A stretch of DNA of 64,000 nucleotides from Gymnothorax reevesii (taxonomy: Eukaryota > Chordata > Actinopteri > Anguilliformes > Muraenidae): the NCBI GenBank assembly GCA_029721435.1, contig CM056581.1:72092712-72156711 (forward strand). The letters run 5' to 3'. Below, piece by piece: positions 51,501 to 63,303 of this stretch (within the stretch, counting starts at the first letter, position 1; every line of letters starts with the position of its first letter). The notes under the pieces were generated by a model that worked only from the letters and a program-made list of their open reading frames with translations, was not told the origin of the DNA and searched no databases. The translations under genes and the position numbers were made by a program.

Positions 51501-54090
51501 AATTTTCCAGGGGGCGCTAAAATGCCATTTTTGCCAACTCTATATGTATTTTTTTATCAGTGTATTAGGAATGATAGTTTTTAGAATGGGACAAAATTTT
51601 GTGTGTTTTTGAGCATGCTGAGACCCTCAAAAGGGCAATTCTTTTAAAAATCTGATTGTGGGGCGCTATAGAGCCATTATACCACATTTACTGCCAATTT
51701 CTGTCTCAAATTGAAAACAATCAGACAATAATAATTTTTGCAAAGTTTTGCAAGTTTTCGAGTATGCTAAAACCTTCAAACGTGTGTTCGTAAAATTTGG
51801 AATAACGCAGGAAATGGCTAGTAGCTCACTTCCTGTTTGGCCGAAAAATTTCAAAAACATATGCATAGCCCAAAAAAACAAATGTAATGATCAGATTAAA
51901 TTTCATGAACATTCAAGCACTTTTAACTCAACATGGCCGTGTCAAGAGGGCGCTGTGGAGCCACCTGACTCTCATCAAGCCTGTAAAGTTTCGGGCAAAT
52001 CTCACAAAGCATATGCGCATAAAACCAACTTCCTGTTTCATGGCGGAACATCGAAATTCGCCTCGACGCCACGGATTCATCGTTCGATGAAATCAGAATA
52101 GCTTCGCAATTTAACATCAACAAGGTCTTTAGAAATTATTTGCCAAATATTAAGTTGATCGGATAAAATCTCTAGGAGGAGTTCGTTAAAGTACGACACC
52201 CGCGAATTGCGAAAAATCGAAAAAAATTGCAATTTCAATCTAAAATGGCAAACTTCCAGTTGGGTCTAGGTCATGGCACCAAGAGACTTTTTTTGAGTTC
52301 TAAGGATATTCCACATGTCCACCGAAGTTCATCCATGCAGGTCAACCACGATGCGAGGGCTGCTTCTTTGAAATTTTCCAGGGGGCGCTATAATGCCATT
52401 TTTGCCACGCCTATTTGTACATTTTTTATCAGTGTCATAAGAATGATGGTATTTAGAATTGTACAAAATATTGTGAGTTTTTGAGCATGCTGAGACCCTC
52501 AAAAGGGCAATTCTTTTAAAAATCTGATTAGGGGCGCTATAGAGCCATAATGCCAGATTTACTGCCAATTTTTATCTCAAATTGAAGACAATCAGACAAA
52601 TATAACTTTTGCAAAGTTTTGTATGTTTTCGAGTATGCTAAGGCCTTCAAATGTGTGTTCGTAAAATTTGGAATAACGCAAGAAATGGCTCATAGCTCAC
52701 TGCCTGTTTGGCCGAAAATTAAAAAAAAAATACCCATAGCCCAAACAAACAAATTCAATGATCAGACCAAATTTCATGAACATTCAAGCACTTTTATGTC
52801 AACATGGCCGTGTCAAGAGGGCGCTGTGGAGCCACCTGACCACACCCAATCCAATATCAACAAATACGTATATTTGGAAGTAGACTATTATTAAGCCTGT
52901 AATGTTTCATGCAAATCTCACAAAGCATGTGCTCATAAAAGCAAATTCCAGTTTCTTGGCGGAACTTCGAAATTCGCCGCAAGGCCACGGACACAATTTC
53001 GATGAATCCAAAAAAGCTTCGCAATTTAACATGGCGAAGGTCTTTCGATGGCCTGTGCCAAATTTCAAGTTGATTGGATAAAATCTCTAGGAGGAGTTCG
53101 TTAAAGTTCGACGCCTGTGAATGGCAAAAAATTTTAAAAAGTTGCAAATTCAATTAAAAATGGCGGACTTCCTGTTGAGTTTAGGTCATGGCACCAAGCG
53201 ACTTTTTTTTAGGTCTTGGCATAGTACAGATGTCCACCGAATTTTGTACATGTAGGTTAAACAAGCTGCGAGGGCTGCTTCATTGAAATTTTCTAGGTGG
53301 CGCTGTAATGCAATTTTGCCACATCTATCTGTAAACCCTATAATTTAGTAAAAAGTATGACCAGCTTAATATGTTTGCAAAGTTTCGTGAGATTTCGAGC
53401 ATGTTGAGGCCCTCAAAAATGCAATTATGTATTAGGGGGCGCTATAGAGCCACCATGTCACACCCAGTGCCAAATGAGATATCGAATGAAAAAACTTAAT
53501 ACTTTTAGTCAATGATCTAAGTTTGGTGAGTTTTTGAGCATGATAAGGCCCTCAAAAATGTGTTCGTAAAATCTGAAAAAACGCAGGAAATGGCTCATAG
53601 CTCACTTCCTGTGTGGCAAAAAAATTTCAAAAAAATGTATTATGACTACTATGACCCTATTGAATTTCGTGAGAATCCGAGCAAGTGCGTTCCAAAATGG
53701 CCGCGTGTTTGGTGGCGCTATAGAGCCACTGGGGCATGTCCAAGCACAAAAATAATAATACTTTGCAATTTTCACCATGACTGACGTGTCGGCAAATTTT
53801 TGTGAGTTTTCGTGCATGGCAAAGCCCTCAAAAATTCGTTCTCGCAGCAGAATAAAAAAGAAGAAGAAGAAGAAGAAGAAGAAGAATAATAAAAATCCCA
53901 TCAAAAACAATAGGTTCCTCGCACCTTCGGTGCCAGGACCCGTTCCGGGCCCTGGCACCGGTCGGTGCTCGGGCCCTAATAATAAGAAGAAGAAGAAGAA
54001 GAAAAATCCCATCAAAAACAATAGGTTCCTTGCACCTTCAGTGTCAGGACCCGTTCCAGGCCCTGGCACCGGGCGGTGCCCGGGCCCTAA
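48513..54090 (+). repeat. Array unit 4 (type B, about 5.6 kb, internal 0.9-kb tandem modules)
   Basis: The head is TTAAACCTGCAAGCAGCGTTG. Modules recur five times: CTAGGAGGAGTTCGTTA near 49372, 50288, 51169, 52171 and 53087, with spacings of about 880-1000 bp. Each module also has CAGGAAATGGCTC-TAGCTCACTTCCTG, AGGGCGCTGTGGAGCCACCT and AAAATGGCGGACTTCC. The tail has GAA/AAT microsatellites and two copies of the hairpin-forming end. No coding sequence is supported. Confidence 0.8.
53929..53959 (+). other. Hairpin in array-unit tail
   Basis: GGTGCCAGG (53929-53937) pairs with CCTGGCACC (53951-53959). The inner CCCG (53939-53942) pairs with CGGG (53946-53949), with one A/C mismatch between the stems and a three-base loop. 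A second, slightly degraded version sits at 54040-54070. A terminal-hairpin role is only a possibility. Confidence 0.65.
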
Positions 54091-57000
54091 TTAAAGCTGC
54101 AAGCAGCGTTGAACCGGCCCTCGCCCCCATGCGCACATTGGGGTTGTGGTGAGATCCTGACGGGTGCCGCTGTGCACTCACGACCATTGGACAGGTCAAG
54201 TGCCTACCCCAACCTGAGAGAAAGGACGAGCGAATCGGACAAAGCTGAAGGAGTTATGATAAGTTGATACTTCATCCACCAGAAGGCGCTCAGAGTGTAA
54301 CCAAATTTGGGCAGGTGCAGTCAGGGGCAGACCCGAGGCACAAATGTGAAGTTTTGAGCAAATCGGCCAATTTCAACGTAAAATGTGGCATTTTCTGTTT
54401 CCATAATGGGGCATGATGAGCTAGATTGTTCAGCAGCACATCGAGGCGTTCAGGGTGGGGCTTTTACCATGGACAGGAATTTTTAACCCATTTGGATGAA
54501 GTATGAGGGAGAGCGAGCAGCTCCAATGTGTTTGGCGAGGCATCTGAAATGGGGAAACCAGGGCGGCCAGGCCCATTTAGCGACAGACATGCAGAGCACT
54601 ACTTTTGGTCAGCATGGTCTCTTGATGATCAGAAATAAGTATTAGGTTGATTGGACGGAATCGCTAGGAGGAGTTCTTTAAAATGCAATATGTGGAGATC
54701 GGGCCAAAATGACACAGTGAAATCAAAATGGCTGACCTCCTGTTTGGAATTGACCATTGGTGCCGGAGACTTTTTTGTTTGAACTGGCAACATACACATG
54801 TGTATCAATATTCATTCTCCTATTCCAAAAAAACCCTTATGGGGAGGGGTTTTTCAAAATTTCAAGGGGGCGCTTTCGAGGCATTTTGCTGTCCTCATGG
54901 GCACCGCCCCAATCAGATGTTGGAGCTCGCCACCCTTGACCAGCATATCAATTTGCATGATGATACGAATTCATTAAGAACATCAAAAACGTCAAATGTA
55001 TTTTCATGGCGAGGGATCCAGTGTCACCGCATCGCCACACGGACGCCTGCTCGAATGCTCGAAGCATCACAGCATTCGTAAGGTAGTTTAAGCAACTTCT
55101 TCTACATGTTGTACTTTTCATCAGCATGGTCTCTCAATGTTTAGGAATAAATCTGGTTTTTAAAGGATGCAATCTCTCAGAGGAGTGCATTAAAATACAA
55201 TATGTGGAAATCAGGAAAAAATGACACGTTAAAATCAAAATGGCCAACTTCCTGTTTGGAGTAGACTAATGATGCCAGGTGTTAAAGGAATTTTAACATT
55301 ATATTCCTCGTATCACCTTCACATAAGAAACCCAGACTACTCAGGGAAAAAATCAGTCAGAGGCAGAGAAGTTAATATTCAAGCCAAAGTCCGTTTACTT
55401 TTCTGCAGCAAAGGATCCCCATACAAGTCAAGTCAAAATGGAGGATGATACAGTTAGTCTCTCTCTGGTTTTTGGAGGGGTACTCCATGACGTTCTCCTC
55501 CCCCCGCGCTGATTTACACATCATGATGTAATCTGGAGAGCCCTCGCTGTCTTATGCCACCTACGTCACGCTGTCGTAAGCCTGCACATATACATCTCGT
55601 TGGGGAGGAGAGCACCTGTCTTCTCTATCAGCCCCGGCTCCAGTTTATCTTGTTATGCATTCCGGAGCTTTCTATAAACAGAAACTTAGAGAAAGAGAAA
55701 AACATCTTGTCCTTGGTACAGTCTTTCAGCTTTGCATGACTTTAGATAGGCTATATGTAATGACGCACTGGTAAAGTTATGCAGGCCCCTGCTAAATCAG
55801 AAATATGCAAGCACGCACACACTCTAGGCCTAAAAGGTTATGAAAGAAAGCAAAGTAGGAGCAAGCAAGGATAAACAATTAATAATAATTAAATCAATCA
55901 ATAAAAAAATGATTCCACACCAGGGACTTCTTTGTCCGTCTTGGCCATGTGCACATGCTTACCAATTTTCATCTTCCTAACACAAAAAAAACCCTATGGG
56001 GAGGGGTTTTTGAAAATTTCAAGGGGGTGCTATCGAGGCATTTTGCTGCTCTCATGGGCAAAGCCCTAATCAGATGTGAGAGCTTGACACCCTTGACCTG
56101 TCAATCAATTTTTATGATGATACAAGTTTATTAAAGACATCAAAAACCCAAACGTATTTTCATGGCGAGGGATGGAAAGTCGCTGCGTCACTACACGGAC
56201 GCCATTATGCGTAGCTTCACAGTATTCATAGGGTAGCTTCATCTGTTTGTTCTGCATGTAATAGAAGTGGAATGAGGTTGGTGTGTTCAACTATGTGTCA
56301 TCAGTACAAGTGAAAGCAATAACTGGTCACTTCCCGTTACCACAGGGAGGCGCTAGGAGCAAAGTGGGAATTTAATGTATCTGGATGTTCAGGGCAAAGC
56401 AGTGATCATGTCCAGCAAGTTTGAAGCTATTACACTCAAGTATGTGGGCGTGAGAGCATTGGGAATCCCAAACGTATTTTCATGGCGAGGGATCCAAAGT
56501 CGCCGCTTCGCCAAACGGACGCCATTACTCGTAGCTACACAACGTTCATAATGTAGCTTCAGCAACTTGTTCTGAATGTTTTACTAGAAAATAGAAGTTG
56601 ATTGGTTCAACATTGTGTCATCAGTACCAGTGGAAGTAACGAGTGGTCACTTCCTGTTACCACAGGGGAGCGCTATTAGCAAAGTGGGAAGTTAGTATAT
56701 CAGGCCGTTCAGGGCGGCGCCCTCATCATGTTCAGCAAGTTTGAAGCTACTCCAATCAAGTGTTTGGGTGTGAGATTGTTGTGAAATTTTTTCCTCAAGT
56801 CATTAAAATTTGTCACGCCCTAGCAGCCACGCCCTTTGACCTACAGATCTGCAGAGCACAACTTTTGATCAGCTTGGTCTGACAATGATATTTACCATAT
56901 TTGAAGTCAATCCGGCGAAATCCCTAGGAGGAGTTCGTTTTAAAATTCAAAAATTCAAATCAAAATGGCTTACTTCCTGTTGGGTAAAGGGCGTGGCTCC

Positions 57001-57263
57001 AATGAAGTTTTTTGTATGCCTTGTTACAATGCATATAATCACCAAATTTCGCCTGCCTACGATAAAGTAACCGAATTTCCCTTAGGGAATTTTGAAACGT
57101 GTTTAGGGGGCGCTATTTCGGCATTTGGGGTCAAACATGTGCGACCGCACAAAAATATCAAATTTCGGATGAGGCCGGACATATGTGGAAAGTTTGACGC
57201 GTTTTCATCATTGGGAAAGGGGTGAAATTGCCCTTTGAAAAGTCGTAAGAATAATAATAATAA
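54091..57263 (+). repeat. Array unit 5 (type A), interrupted by a solo LTR
   Basis: The head is TTAAAGCTGCAAGCAGCGTTG, with type A text after it. Without the LTR insertion (55280-55919) the unit would be about 2.5 kb, matching units 2 and 6. The tail is an AAT run. Confidence 0.8.
55280..55919 (-). mobile_element. Solo LTR, 640 bp, inside array unit 5
   Basis: CCAGG occurs as a direct repeat at 55275-55279 and 55920-55924. The unit is TG...CA (TGTTAAAGGAA to GATTCCACA). The uninterrupted array text 'GATGCCAGAGACTTTTTTT' in sister units confirms a clean insertion here. Orientation is guessed as minus from the direction of its promoter-like half and is not certain. It could be a gypsy or an endogenous-retrovirus LTR; no internal genes are present. 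Confidence 0.8.
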
Positions 57264-60002
57264 TTAAAGCTGCAAGCAGCGTTGAACGGGCCCTCGCCCC
57301 AATGCGCGCGTTGGGGTTTGTGGTGAGATCCTGATGGGTGCAGCTGTGCACTCACGACCATTGAACATGTCAAGTGCCGGCCCCAACCTGAGAGAAAGTG
57401 TGGAGCGAATCGGACAAAGCTGAAGGAATTATGATAAGTTGATACTTCATCTACCAGAAGTCGCTCAGAGTGTGAGCAAATTTGGGCAGGTGCATTCAGG
57501 GGCAGACCCTAAGCACAACTGTGAAGTTTTGAGCAAATCAGCCAATTTCAACGTAAATTATGGTATTTTCTGTTTCCATAAGGGGGCATGATGAGGTAGA
57601 TTGTTTAGCAGCACATCAAGGCGTTCAGGGTGGAGCTTTTAAAACGTACAGGAATTTTGAATCCATTTGGATGAAGTATGAGGGAGAGGGAGCAGCTGAA
57701 TGTGTTTGGCGAGGCATCTGAAATGGGAACACCATGGTGGCCAGGCCCATTAAGCGACAGACATGCAGAGCTCTACGTTTGATCAGCATGGTCTCTTGAT
57801 GATCTGAAATAAATATTAGGTTGAATGGACAGAATCGCTAGGAGGAGTTCGTTAAAATGCAATATGTGGAAATCGGGCCAAAATGACGCATTAAAATCAA
57901 AATGGCTGACTTCCTGTTTGGAATTGACCAAAGGTGCCAGAGACTTTTTTGTTCAAATTGGCAACATATACATGTGTACCAATTTTCATTTTCTTATTCC
58001 AAAAAAACCCTTATGGGGAGGGGTTTTTCAAAATTTCAAGGGGGCGCTATCGAGGCATGTTGTTGCCCTCATGGGCAACGCCCCAATCAAATGTGAGAAC
58101 TCACCATCCTTGACCGGCAGATCAATTTGCATGATGATAAGAATTCATTAAGAACATGAAAAACACAAACGTATTTTCATGGCTTAGGGATCCATTGTCA
58201 CCGCATCGCCACACGGACGCCATTACTCTAAGCATCACAGCATTCATAAGGTAGTTTAAGCAAGTTCTTCTACATGTTGTACAGGGGGAATGAAGTTGAT
58301 GGGTTCAACTATGTGTCATCAGTACAAGTGAAAGTAGAAACTGGTCACTTCCTGTTTGTAGCCACGCCCACTGACCTACAGACCTGCAGAGCACAACTTT
58401 TGATCAGCATGGTCTTTCAATGTTATGTAATAAATCTGGTTTCGAATGGATGAAATCTGTAGGAAGAGTGCGTTAAAATGCCATCTGTGGAAATCAGGAA
58501 AAGATGAAACGTTAAAATCAAAATGGCCGACTTCCTGTTTGGAGTAGACGAATGATGCCAGAGACTTTTTTTTGCGTTTTGGCCCAATACATATGTGTAC
58601 CAATTTTCATTTTTCTACTCCAAAAAAACCCATAGGGGGAGGGGTTTTTGAAAATTTCAAGGGGGCGCTATTGAGGCATTTTGCTGCTCTCATAGGCAAA
58701 TCCCTGATCAGATGTGAGAGCTTGACACCCTTGACATGTCAATCAATTTTTATGATGATATAAGTATATTAAAGACATCAAAAACCCAAACGTATTTTCA
58801 TGGCGAGGGATGGAAAGTCGCTGCGTCACTACACGGACGCCATTATGCGAAGCTTCACAGTATTCATAGGGTAGCTTCATCTATTTGTTCAGCATGTAAT
58901 AGAAGTGGAATGAGGTTGGTGTGTTCAACTATGTGTCATCAGTACAAGTGAAAGCAATAACTGGTCACTTCCTGTTACCACAGGGGGGCGCTAGGAGTAA
59001 AGTGGGAATATAATGTATCTGGATGTTCAGGGCGGAGCAATGATCATGTCCTGCAAGTTTGAAGCTACTACAGTCAAGTATGTTGGCGTGAGAACATTGG
59101 GAATCCCAAACGTATTTTCATGGCGAGGGATCCAAAGTCGCCGCTTCGCCAAACGGACGCCATTACTAGTAGCTACACAACGTTCAAAATGTAGCTTCAG
59201 CAACTTGTTCTGAATGTTTTAGAAGAAGAAAAAAGTTGATTGGTTCAACATTGTGTCATCAGTACCAGTGGAAGTAACGAGTGGTCACTTCCTGTTACCA
59301 CAGGGAGGCGCTATTAGCAAAGTGAAAAGTTAGTATATCAGGCCGTTCAGGGCGGTGCCCTCATCATGTTCAGCAAGTTTGAAGCTACTCCAATCAAGTA
59401 TTTGGGTTTGAGATTGTTGTGAAATTTTTCCCTCAAGTCACTAAAATTTGTCACGCCCTAGCAGCCACGCCCTTTGACCTACAGATCTGCAGAGCACATC
59501 TTTTAATCAGGTTGGTTTCTCGATGATTTTTAAGAAATTTGAAGCCGTTCCGACGAAATCCCTAGGAGGAGTACGTTTTAAAATTCAAAAATTCAAATCA
59601 AAATGGCCGACTTTCTGATGGGTTTAGGGCGTGGCTCCAATGAAGTTTTTTGTATGCCTTGTTACAAGGCACATAACAACTGAATTTCGTCTGCCTACGA
59701 CAAAGTAGCTGAATTTCCCTATGGGAATTTTTAAACGTGTTTAGGGGGCGCTATTTCGACATTTGGGGTCGAACCTGTGCGACCGCCCAAAAAAATCGAA
59801 TTTCGAATCCGGCCGGACGAATTGGGAAAGTTAGACGCGTTTTCACAACTGGGAAAGGGGCGAAATTTGCCTTTGTAAAATCGGAAGAATAATAAAAAAA
59901 ATAAAAATAAAATAATAATAATAATAATAATAAACAGCGCGATTTCAATAGGGCCCTCCGCAGACGACTTGCAGTCGGCTCGGGCCCTATTAATAATAAT
60001 AA
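57264..60002 (+). repeat. Array unit 6 (type A)
   Basis: About 2.7 kb. The same modules as unit 2 occur in the same order. The tail has an AAT run, then the variant end AGGGCCCTCCGCAGACGACT followed by TGCAGTCGGCTCGGGCCCTA (59951-59990), whose halves form another inverted pair. Confidence 0.8.
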
Positions 60003-63000
60003 TTAAAGCTGCAAGCAGCGTTGAACGGGCCCTCGCCCCCATGCGCACGTTGGGGTTGTGGTGAGATCATCACGGGTGCAGCTGTGCACTCTTGACCACT
60101 GGACAGGTCAAGTGCCGGCCCCAACCTTAGAGAAAGTGTCGAGTGAATCGGGCCAAGCTGAAGGAGTTATGATAGGTTGATACTTCATCCACCAGAAGGC
60201 GCTCAGAGTGTAACCAAATTTGGGCAGGTGCATTCAGGGGCAGACCCTAAGCACAAAAGTGAAGTTTTGAGCAAATCGGCCAGTTTCTACGTAAAATGTG
60301 GCATTCTCTGTTTTCATAAGGGGGCATGACGAGCTAGATTGTGTAGCAGCACATCGAGGCGTTCAGGGTGGGGATTTCACTACATACAGGAATTTTGAAT
60401 CCATTTGGATGAAGTATGAGGGAGAGCGAGCAGCTCGAATGTGTTTGGCGAGGCATCTGGAATGGGGACACCATGGCGGCCAGGTCCATTTAGAAAGAGA
60501 CATGCAGAGCACTACTTTTGATCAGCAGGGTCTCTTGATGGTCTGAAGAAAATATTAGGTTGATTGGACGGAATCGGTAGGAGGAGTTCGTTAAAATGAA
60601 ATATGTGGAAATCGGGCCGAAATGACACATTAAAATCAAAGTGGCTGACTTCCTGTTTGGAATTGACCGATGGTGCCGTAGACTATTTTGTTCGAATAGG
60701 CAACATACACATGTGTATCAATTTTCATGTACCTATTCCAAAAAAACCCCTATGGGGAGGGGTTTTTAAAAATTTCAAGGGGGCGCTATCGAGGCATTTT
60801 GCTGCCCTCATGGGCACCGCCCCAATCAGATATTGGAGCTTGCCACTCTTGACCAGCATATCAATTTGCATGATGATACGAATTCATTAGGAACATGAAA
60901 AACACAAACGTATTTTCATGGCAAGGGATCCATTGTCACCGCATCGCCACACGGACGCCATTAGTCTAAGCATCACAGCATTCGTAAGGTAGTTTAAGCA
61001 AGTTCTTCTACATGTTGTACAGGGGGAATAAAGTTGATGGGTTCAACTATGTGTCATCAGTACAAGTGAAAGTAGAAACTGGTCACTTCCTGTTAGTAGC
61101 CACACCCACTGACCTACAGACCTGCAGAGCACAACTTTTGATCAGCATGGTCTTTCAATGTTTTTTAATAAATCTGTTTTGAAAGGATGAAATCTCTAGG
61201 AGGAGTGCGTAATAATACAATATGTGGAAATCAGGCAAAAATGGCACGCTAAAATCGAAATGACCGACTTCCTGTTTGGAGTGGACAAATGATGCCAGAG
61301 ACTTTTTTTTTTGTCTTGGCGAAATACACGTGTACCAATTTTCATCTTTCTACTCCCAAAAAACCCCTATGGGGAGGGGTTTTTGAAAATTTCAAGGGGG
61401 CGCTATCGAGGCATTTTGCTGCCTTGATGGGCAAAGCCCCAATCAGATGTGAGAGCTTGCCACCCTTGACCGGTCTATCAATTTTTATGATGGTACAAGT
61501 ATATTAAAGACATCAAAAACCCAAACGTATTTTCATGGCGAGGGATCCATTGTCACCGCATCGCCACACACACGCCATTACTCGAAGCATCACAGTATTC
61601 TTAGGGTAGTTTAAGCAACTGCTTCTACATGTTGTACAGGGGGAATGAAGTTGATGGGTTCAACAAAATGTCTTCAGTGCAAGTGAAAGTAAAAACTGGT
61701 CACTTCCTGTTTGTAGCCACGCCCACTGACCTACAGACCTGCAGAGCACAACTTTTGATCAGCATGGTCTTTCAATGTTTAGTAATAAATCTGGTTTTGA
61801 AAGGATGAAATCTCTTGGAGGAGTGCGTTAAAATACAATTTATGGCAATCAGGCAAAAATGACACGTTAAAATCAAAATGGCCAACTTCCTGTTTGGAGT
61901 GGACAAATGATGCCAGAGACTTTTTTTTGCGTCTTGGTCAAATACACATGTGTACCAATTTTCATCTTTCTACTCCAAAAAAACCCCTATGGGGAGGGGT
62001 TTTTGAAAATTTCAAGGTGGCGCTATCGAGGCATTTTGCTGCCCTCATGGGCAAAGCCCCAATAATATGTGAGAACTTGTCACCCTTGACCTGTCTAATA
62101 ATTTTTATGATGATACAAGTTTATTAAAGACATCAAAAACCCAAACGTATTTTCATGGCGAGGGATGGATAGTCGCCGCTTCACTACAGGGACGCCATTA
62201 TGCGTAGCTTTACAGCATTTATAAGGTAGCTTCACCAATTTGTTCTGCATGTAATAGAAGTGGAATAAGGTTGATTTGATCAAGTATGTGTCCTCAGTAC
62301 AAGTGAAAGTAATAAGTGGTCACTTCCTGTGACCACATGGGGGCGCTAGTAGCAAAGTAGGAATTTAATGCATCTTGACGTTCAGGGCGGAGGAGTGATC
62401 ATGTACAGCAAGTTTGAAGCTACTACAGTCAAGTATGTGGGCGTGAGAGCATTGGGAATCCCAAACGTATTTTCATGGCGAGGCATCCAAAGTCGCCGCT
62501 TCGCCACACGGACGCCATTACTTGTAGCTATACAGCATTCATAATGTAGCTTCATCAACTTGTTCTGCATGTTTAAAAAGTAAAATGAAGTTGATGGGTT
62601 CAACAATGTGTCATCAGTACAAGTGGAAGAGACGAGTGTTCACTTCCTGTTACCACAGGGGGGCGCTATTAGCAAAGTGAGAAGTTAATAGATCATGGTG
62701 TTCCGGGCGGCGCCCTTATCGTGTTCAGCAAGTTTGAAGCTTCTACAATCAAGTATTTGGGTGTGAGAGTATTGTGAAATTTTTTCCTCAAGTCACTATA
62801 ATTTGTCACGCTTTAGAAGCCATGCCCATTGACCTACAGATCTGCAGAGCACAACTTTAAATCAGCTTGGTCTCTTGATGATGTGTACCAAATTTGAAGC
62901 TAATCCGGCGAAATCCCTAGGAGGAGTTCGTTTTAAAATTCAAAAATTCAAATCAAAATGGCCGACTTCCTGTTGGGTTTAGGGCGTGGCTTTAATGAAA

Positions 63001-63303
63001 GTTTTTGTATGCCTTGTGACAAAGCATATAACTACCAAATTTTGTCTGCCTACGACAAAGTAAGCGAATTTCCCTATGGGAATTTTGAAACGTGTTTAGG
63101 GGGCGCTATTTCGACAATTGGGGTCGAACTTGTGCGACCGCCCAAAAATATCGAATTTCGAATTCGGCCGGACGAATGGCGAAAGTTATACGCGTTTTCA
63201 CAATTGGGAAAGGGGCGAAATTGGCCTTTGAAAAATCGGAAGAATAATTAAAAAAAAATAAATAAAAAATAAATAATAATAATAATAATAATAGTAATAA
63301 TAA
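60003..63303 (+). repeat. Array unit 7 (type A)
   Basis: About 3.3 kb. The extra length relative to units 2 and 6 appears to be another internal module round (a repeat of the GTAGCCACGCCCACTGACCTACAG segment near 61090 and 61710). The tail is AAT-rich. Confidence 0.8.

Noticed and set aside
48513..54090. CRISPR array
   Set aside because: The 0.9-kb modules and eukaryotic context exclude it.
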